DNA from: Lepisosteus oculatus
Lineage: Eukaryota; Chordata; Actinopteri; Semionotiformes; Lepisosteidae
NCBI RefSeq assembly: GCF_040954835.1
Contig: NC_090723.1
Span: 8,938,001 to 9,002,000, forward strand
DNA: 64,000 nucleotides
Reading direction: 5' to 3'
Each line of letters opens with the position of its first letter. The first letter of the stretch is position 1. Made by a program: the position numbers and the translations under genes. The notes beneath the pieces are model-generated. The model saw nothing but the letters and a program-made list of their open reading frames with translations. It was not told where the DNA came from and ran no database searches. Below, in pieces: positions 56,826-64,000 of this stretch.

Positions 56826-59784
56826 TGCGACTCTGGTTTTTAGTTTTTTAAACACGCGCTACAGAGGGAGCTCACCCTCGCTACCACATGAGATCTTTTC
56901 AAGAATCATTTTTAAGACATGTTTTTGAAAGGTACTACAGTACGACTTGGAAAGAAATTAAGACATCTACTTTCGCAGGTTCAGAGGAGCGTGTTCAGAG
57001 AAGTGCCCCGAGATCTGTAGATTGATCCAGAAACATGCTGCTATGAAGACATTCTTCCAACACTAGGAGATGCTGGAGATGTTTTCCTTGCAAGTGTATC
57101 TATTCCAGGGAAAAGCACAGCATGTTCTCTATATCAATGCTGTTGGCTGGCCCAGATGCACTCGGGTCATACAGCTGCTTTCTGTCATTCCTTCTTTTTC
57201 AGAAATCCCCCTGGGATATGTCCACACTGTTCCAGGGCGATGCCACGGAAATCCCAGTCTTGTTGCCAGAGCCATGGCACAGTTGTAATTTTGCTGCCTT
57301 TTCTTGCAAACTTTTTATATCCTCAGATTCTCCCAGCAAGGCAGCCTGGCAGGAGATGAGAGGGGCTTTATCAGCTGTAATGCATTACAAGCAGCAGCTG
57401 CTGGCTGAGAAGGGGATCTTGCTAACAGCTTACATGCCAGCTCAGCTCTGGGGACGATGGCCTTGAGATAGAGACTCTCTGACAAAACAACAGCAGGTTT
57501 GATCCTCATATCCTCCAGTGTGTGTGTTGGGAGTGGAGCACAATATATATTGCACTGTGACCTGTTCAGCTTTTATGTATTTTACAGTACTTTTCAAATC
57601 GATTTTTATTCCCCATTGAGAAAGAACCTTGTTCAAGATTTGTATTTTTCCTTAGGCCCTGAAATATCCAATTTTAAATAGGCACAGAAAGTAAATATCT
57701 TATATGGGTGTTGTGTTTTGCATTTTGTTCATTCATAATGTATTGCACTTATTTATACCAGGAAAAGATATATACATTCAACAACTAAGCGCTGAAGCTT
57801 TTTCAGTGCGGAGAATTACTGTGGTAGATTGTAATAATATATTGCTAGATTACTCAGGATAGTGTCTGTGCTTCTGTTTGGCGACCGCAGACTCATCCAG
57901 GAAGAAGTTATACATAAAATCAGATCATTAACAAGGAAAGCTAATGGATGCTGTCTGATAAAAAAAACTAACAGGTGTCTTTAATTTATTGGTAGCAGTA
58001 TATAAGTAATTTATTGGGAAAGACTTGCTTGAAATGTTGCTTTAGCTATCGTTCTACACGTTTCTGTATAGCAAATATCTAAATATTTTTCTGGTGCAAG
58101 TTTTCATCAATAAAGCGAGGATAGGCACACCGTTTGCTGGTGTTTAAGTCTGGTTCTGTTAACTGGAATAAACACTCGCATTGTGAACCGAGTAAATCTA
58201 GCGTGTGTGAAAATGTTAGCACCAGCTTCGATCCTTCAATTCTTTATTATGACGTCTGCATTATACAAGTATCTGATTTCCCCCAGACCTTAAGTCTTAT
58301 TAATGCGTATGGTCCGATGCCCTATAAACATAATTGAATCTTTAGGTTCGCCTTTCATTAACAATTGTTCATAAGTGTCCCAGTAGCAAGCTTCAGATGT
58401 ATTTCTTTGTGCAATTATTTTTCCTTTTTTGAAGAGACAACAAGAATCTAAATGCCTAATGCATGTTTCTGAGCGTGTTTACTCAAATTTGGCCACATAA
58501 ATAGCCCCAGTAACAACTCCCCAAACCGGTAATAGGCTGCTGACACAACGACTCCCGAAATTTCTGGAAGGTAGTTTCCTGTCCCACTGCCATCTTGAGG
58601 ACTGTATTTGTAGTGCACTTTACGTGTCTCTGCCCTGATAGAAACAACTCTCGGTTTATCTGACGCGTGTTTATGTAGGGTTGTAACCCTTTCAAAAAGC
58701 ACTCGCCATTCCGTCTATTAAAAAAAAAGTTTTTTTTTTAACAAAACGTCAATGACTTGGAATGTATATTTCAAGCAAACGGTTTTATCATTTCGTTGAG
58801 CAAGACGAGAAGGTCTTTTTTTGGTGGTGGGGGGGGTACTTTATGAATACCGACGATATTGTTTCAATTGTAACAGAGTATTGTTATATATAGTTATTCG
58901 TTAATAGGAAGGGGGGGTCGTTGTTCTTTCGCAACATTTTTTTTTTAATCAATAGCCATTCGTGTCTGGGAAAACAATGCTAGACTAACAATGGGTTTTG
59001 CGTGACTATACAGCGCCACCAGTAGGGGGAGCTACGTGTACAATACGTCAAACACATGAGTGAGAAGATGGAACACTAGGGCTGAAAACTGTTCTGATGG
59101 TGTGTTGCCTATTCTGGTCAGTGAACTTTAGGCAGCGATATCTGATCCATGCAGCAATGTTTTATAAGTAATCATCTTAAATGAATCAACAGGTTATAGT
59201 AAAAATGTTATACAGCACTTGCTTGTGCTTCTCCAGGTTTTCATTCCATTATGTGGTATTACACTTATATAGCGCTTTGATGAAGAATGATGAAGTATTC
59301 TGGTCCACAAGCTGAAGTCTCTGCCAAAAGTACACCTCCTTCAGCACAGAGGGAAGGTTCCATTTACTGGTCCACCAACAACAGCAGCCTGAGTTTTCTT
59401 AAGGCTGAGCAGGCCCAGTCCTGCTGGCCTTCTGAGATCTAGCTGTGAGGTGGGAACAATTGCATCAGCTGGGGCTGTAATGTCGTATGGATTGAAGCGG
59501 ATACTCTCTTCTTTCAAAAAGGGCTGGATGAGATTGAGGATTATTTTAACTACTACCAAACAAGCCACATGGACTTAATGATTTGTTTGTAACCTTTCTT
59601 ATATGATACACTACTGAGCCAGATAAAATGATGCGATGTCATTGGAAAACATTTTTCCATTAATTTGCCCAGGCTGTAATTTTAAAAATGTTCAAATGTT
59701 TAAAAATGTGTGCCATTCAGCTGAGCAGTTTGAATTGAAGACAAAAAAAAACTTCCCTTCCCCTGCATTCATTCAGAAAACACT
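56826..59784. other. nfe2l1-cbx1 tail-to-tail spacer
   Basis: No ORF with family resemblance. It holds AT-rich unique-looking sequence, a CTCF-like site at 59019-59034, a short SINE-tail fragment at 59257-59280 (minus) and a fragment of a dispersed repeat at about 59490-59590. Confidence 0.5.
59019..59034 (+). promoter_or_regulatory. CTCF-like site between nfe2l1 and cbx1
   Basis: CCAGTAGGGGGAGCTA agrees with the CTCF core CCASYAGRGGGCRSY at all but one or two positions. It sits in the convergent spacer, where an insulator would separate the two genes. Binding is not shown. Confidence 0.45.
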
Positions 59785-59804
59785 CAGCAACAAATAAACA
59801 AAAC

Positions 59805-59810
59805 TTTATT
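59805..59810 (-). terminator. cbx1: cbx1 poly(A) signal candidate
   Basis: AATAAA on the minus strand (TTTATT on the plus strand). It is the most distal good hexamer before AT-rich intergenic sequence. Confidence 0.45.
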
Positions 59811-61089
59811 TTCAAAAAATACATAAATCAGACATATCACCACTTACTAAAACATTTAAATGAAGTCACAACAAAAACACATGCAGAAGAACAGATCTCA
59901 TTTCTAACAAGCTTCAGTTGCTACGGTAACAGAAGGGGAAATTATAGATTTGTGAGGTGTCGATAGTAACTGCCACCAGTCCAGCACAGGAGTATGTAAA
60001 TCCAGTTTTCTCAGCCCTGCCCCTAATATCCCATATATTGCATATAAAAACCTATTTTGTACATAGATATATCTCAAATGTAAAACGCACATCTTGTATG
60101 CAGTACAAAGCAAAAGTATAAAAACACATGACTGAATGCAAGTGGAATTTACAGGCCGGGGGGTCAGTGGGGCCCGGGACGGGACTGAAAAGGACAAATG
60201 TATCTGTGCTGCACACGTGGGACTGCTGATGATAAAGTTGCTCCTTGCTCTGCTAATTCAGAATAGACCCCCCCCCACCCCACCACCATCCCCATCGCTG
60301 TACCCCTGGTGCAGTCTTCAGTCCGGAGCAACTGTGGGAAGTCCAGGTTCTGACAGCCCTAGAACAGCACTCTGCTTGCTCCAGTCCCCCGTACCCCTTA
60401 GTTCTGACCTGAGAGAGATCCATAGGGAGGGATGGGCTTCCTCAGGCTTCCTGAGCACCTGCAGGCATGCAAAGCCATCTCTCCTCTGATTGGTCCTGAA
60501 CCCGACGAGTGGGGCGTGGCCAGCACTGGGCCTAACTGTACCCGGGCCAGCCCACCCGTCTAGCAGCCCTGTGCCAGACCAGCAGCCCAGAAGTCACAGG
60601 GCTGCCACCGGCTGTCACAACGTGGGATCCTGCTCTGGCGCGGACATCTTCCAGCTTCTCAACTGGAGTTTGCCCCCCTTTTCTCCACCGTAGCTCGTTA
60701 ACATTTAAAAATAGGCAAAAAAAAAAAAGCTATTCCAGCAGAGGAACTGAAAGTTGGGGAAACCCGTTTGAAATAAACAGCAGGGATTCAGAGAATTTTC
60801 TGGTTGTATCTGTTACAGGTGAGGTCTTAAATTTGATGGTGAAATTCTCTGACATTAACACGTTTGTTGCAGAGCCACATCTAGTAAGGTGGTTAGTGCT
60901 CACATCTTGGGTTTCAGTCTGGACTGGGCTGCCTTCTGCGTGGAGCCTGCGTGTTCCCACGTCTACGGCAGCTCTTGTCAGATCAGGAGTCCACAAAGAC
61001 ATCGGAAAAATCTACCTCTGGATTCTCCTGATTCAATCACGAAATGCAAAGGAGTCACCAGAAGTGGGAACTAGAGAGAAGCACACTTA

Positions 61090-61255
61090 CAACTGACAGC
61101 AGGAGGCTCTCCTTTACACAAAGGGTTGTAGGAGTCTGGAACACAGTACTCAGCCATGTGGTTAAAACCAACACCCAGACCCAGACCAGTTAGCTCCTCA
61201 GCTACTTATAACCACATGGGCCAAATGGTTTCCTCTTGTGCTGTAGAGGCTTAGA
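61090..61255 (+). repeat. dispersed repeat with GGGTTGTAGGAGT core
   Basis: Second copy of the repeat at 25640-25800, ending CACATGGGCCAAATGGTTTC. It falls inside the region read as cbx1 3' UTR. Confidence 0.55.
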
Positions 61256-63272
61256 TGTTCCAGTTTCCAAAGGAAATGCTGGGAAGGTCTCCAAATTGCC
61301 CTAGCAATAGACTTGCATCCTATCCAGTTTGTCATCTCAAATTGTACCTAATTAGTGATGATGGATGAAGATTTACTGCAAATGACCAATGTCCTGTCAA
61401 TACCAGTGCTTTTGCATCCTGGGCTGCCTGTCCCATTACAAGAGTCAGGACAGCAGGAGAGTCGGAGGACCTGCAGGCCACAGCTCTCTGGCGCTGGTTT
61501 AAAGACCAGAGATCTGACCCCCCACAGAACAAGATTAACAAGGGAATAACGCCTTAGCCTTTGAAGATAAACAGGGAGCAACTTTATGATCAAGTGTATC
61601 CATTCGACCCACCGAGAGAACTACATAAATCACAATCAACAGTTTTTTAAAAAACTTCTGCTTTATACAAAAAAACAGCTTTACGTTTCGCAAGGTAAAA
61701 GGTTAGAATCCTTAAATGCTCCCTTCCTGCCCCTCCCCCTTTCCCTTAAAAAGAACGTAGCAGTGTACAAAAACCACATTTTTTGTACAAACTCGACCCC
61801 CCCGCCCCCCCAAAAAAACACCCCAAAACAAATGCAAAACATGATGGAAGGTGTTAACTATTTCAACAAGAATGTTTAAAAAAAACGGAGTATGCTCTCT
61901 TCTGCGGGCCAGAGGAGCGCACGCAGAGCACGGTGGGGGTGTGCTGTCCAGCCACACCCGCCTGACGGACACAGACCCCTCCAGCAGAGCTAGAAAATGT
62001 TCCTGCTCTGAAAAATTAACCCCAGGTATCCAAACCACCTTCTGTGCTGGTTTTAAAACCAACCTGCCTTTTCACTGGGATACAGGATACGGCTGTACGA
62101 CTTTAACGTGGCCATTTTCAACAAAAGTGCTCTGCTCTGATAGGGGCCGTCAGCACATGTATCTACAGTTCTTTTTCAGGGAGGTTTGAAAAGTCCCCCC
62201 CCCTGCCCCCCAGTCTTTCGCCTTCTTTAAAAACAGACGGGATGTGACACAAAAACAACCGCTATCCTGTCTGGGTTCTCCGATTGGACGAGAGCTTCCA
62301 CAAACAATCAATATGAAGTTGAGCTCCTTCTGCAATGTTTCTTTTCCTTCAGTCTAGAACGGCCCTTAATTAGCTCTAGAAAAAACTATATATACACAGT
62401 ATATAAAAATGCCGTGGTGAAAAGTCAAGGCCAGCATTTATGGGCGAAGAAATCGGCGGCACGGGCTGCACTCGGGTGCGACCGGAGGAACTTGGGAAGC
62501 CGAGGAGCCGCCCCCGTGCTGCCTCTCCTGCTGGCCCTGCACTGACAGCCCCACCCAGCCGGCCGCCATCTCATCCCACCCCCTTCCTGCTCTCCACTGC
62601 TGCTTCTCCTACCGCTGTTTCGGAAATCCGCGCTCCTGGGGAACGCAAGATCGCTGGCGCCCACACCTGACTGCCTGACCGCAGGGGGTCCCCTCCCCCC
62701 CCCCCGGTCCTGGTGACCCCCCACACCTGCTGGCGTTCGACTTGCCCCATCCCTATCCGAACCGATCCGACCGGCTGCTTAGCAGGAACGTGTGCAGGTT
62801 TTCCTCTCCTCAAAGGCTGCAGATTCGAAGCTGCTTGAGAAACGCTCGAGTAGTTCACGTAGGCGACTTCCTACACGCAGTAGGAAAACAACCGAGGCTG
62901 AAAACTACTAGCCGAGTTCAAATTAGACCCTCGATGAGGGCTTTTAAGAGTTCAGTCACTGACCCAAGTGCTCAGGTGGAACACAAAAGCTGCAGGTGTG
63001 AGGATCTCCAGGACCAGGACTGGGAACACCAGCCTTCCAGAACGGCCTTCTAAGAGAAGCACCTGGACTGATGAGCCAGGAATTGGACATCTGCTCCAGT
63101 CCTTCTCTCCCTGCTGGCTGCCCAGAGAGAGGTCTGGCATCCAAGGCCGGTGTCGTAGAAAGCAAAAACATGAAGCGACAGAGAATCGGGCTTTCCGCCC
63201 CCCACCCCCACCCCCCAACCCCCTCTTCGAAAACCCGCCCCCCACCCCTGCCCCCACTTCCACCCCTCTCGG

Positions 63273-63856
<584 letters not shown>

Positions 63857-64000
63857 TCACAAGCTCAACTTGTCCAGTCCAGGTCCTGCAGGGCCACAGA
63901 CCAGCTGGTCTGGGAAAAGCTGTTAAAGGGGATCTACAGTGCCAGTTTCTCAGGCCAGTTACTAAACCTGGGTAACAAATTCATAGACGGTGTAAAAAAA

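Larger units (their letters stand above)
59785..63272 (-). other. cbx1: probable cbx1 3' UTR
   Basis: Sequence from the stop codon to a minus-strand AATAAA at 59805-59810. It contains no coding exon I can recognise. A repeat fragment of the family at 25640-25800 lies at about 61090-61255, so either the 3' UTR includes repeat sequence or the true end is nearer the stop. cbx1 and nfe2l1 end tail-to-tail, about 3 kb apart. Confidence 0.45.

Overview
This is a vertebrate nuclear window: split genes with GT-AG introns, long non-coding spacers, a vertebrate microRNA, and SINE, LINE and Penelope-like repeats. Three genes are recognisable: copz2 (minus), nfe2l1 (plus) and cbx1 (minus, 3' part only). 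This is the same order and orientation as the COPZ2-NFE2L1-CBX1 segment beside HOXB on human chromosome 17. The repeats (5S rRNA-derived SINEs with a fish-type tail, L2-like 3' ends) and the unduplicated-looking block suggest a ray-finned fish, perhaps a non-teleost such as gar or bowfin. That species guess is inference.

Layout. 1-17.5 kb: a gene-poor, mostly AT-rich spacer with three CpG-rich or CCAAT-rich promoter-like islands, a near-consensus CTCF site, and Penelope-like inverted repeats including a roughly 830-bp near-perfect palindrome. 17.5-30.8 kb: copz2, nine coding exons giving a complete 178-aa coatomer zeta subunit, with mir-152 in intron 1 and a second strong, unnamed hairpin nearby. 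30.8-34.7 kb: the divergent intergenic region. 34.7-56.8 kb: nfe2l1, with a probable non-coding first exon, five coding exons giving a complete 797-aa CNC-bZIP protein, and a 3.4-kb 3' UTR. 56.8-59.8 kb: a tail-to-tail spacer with a CTCF-like site. 59.8-64 kb: the last two coding exons and probable 3' UTR of cbx1; its chromodomain exons lie beyond the window.

The genes do not form one pathway. COPZ2 is a COPI coat subunit at the Golgi and hosts miR-152. NFE2L1 is the ER-tethered transcription factor of the proteasome bounce-back response. CBX1 (HP1 beta) is a heterochromatin reader. No gene cluster resembling a new multi-gene system was found. The less explained signals are the orphan hairpin, an exon-like segment inside copz2, a CTCF-like core carried by the 5S-derived SINEs, and the hammerhead-like Penelope copies.
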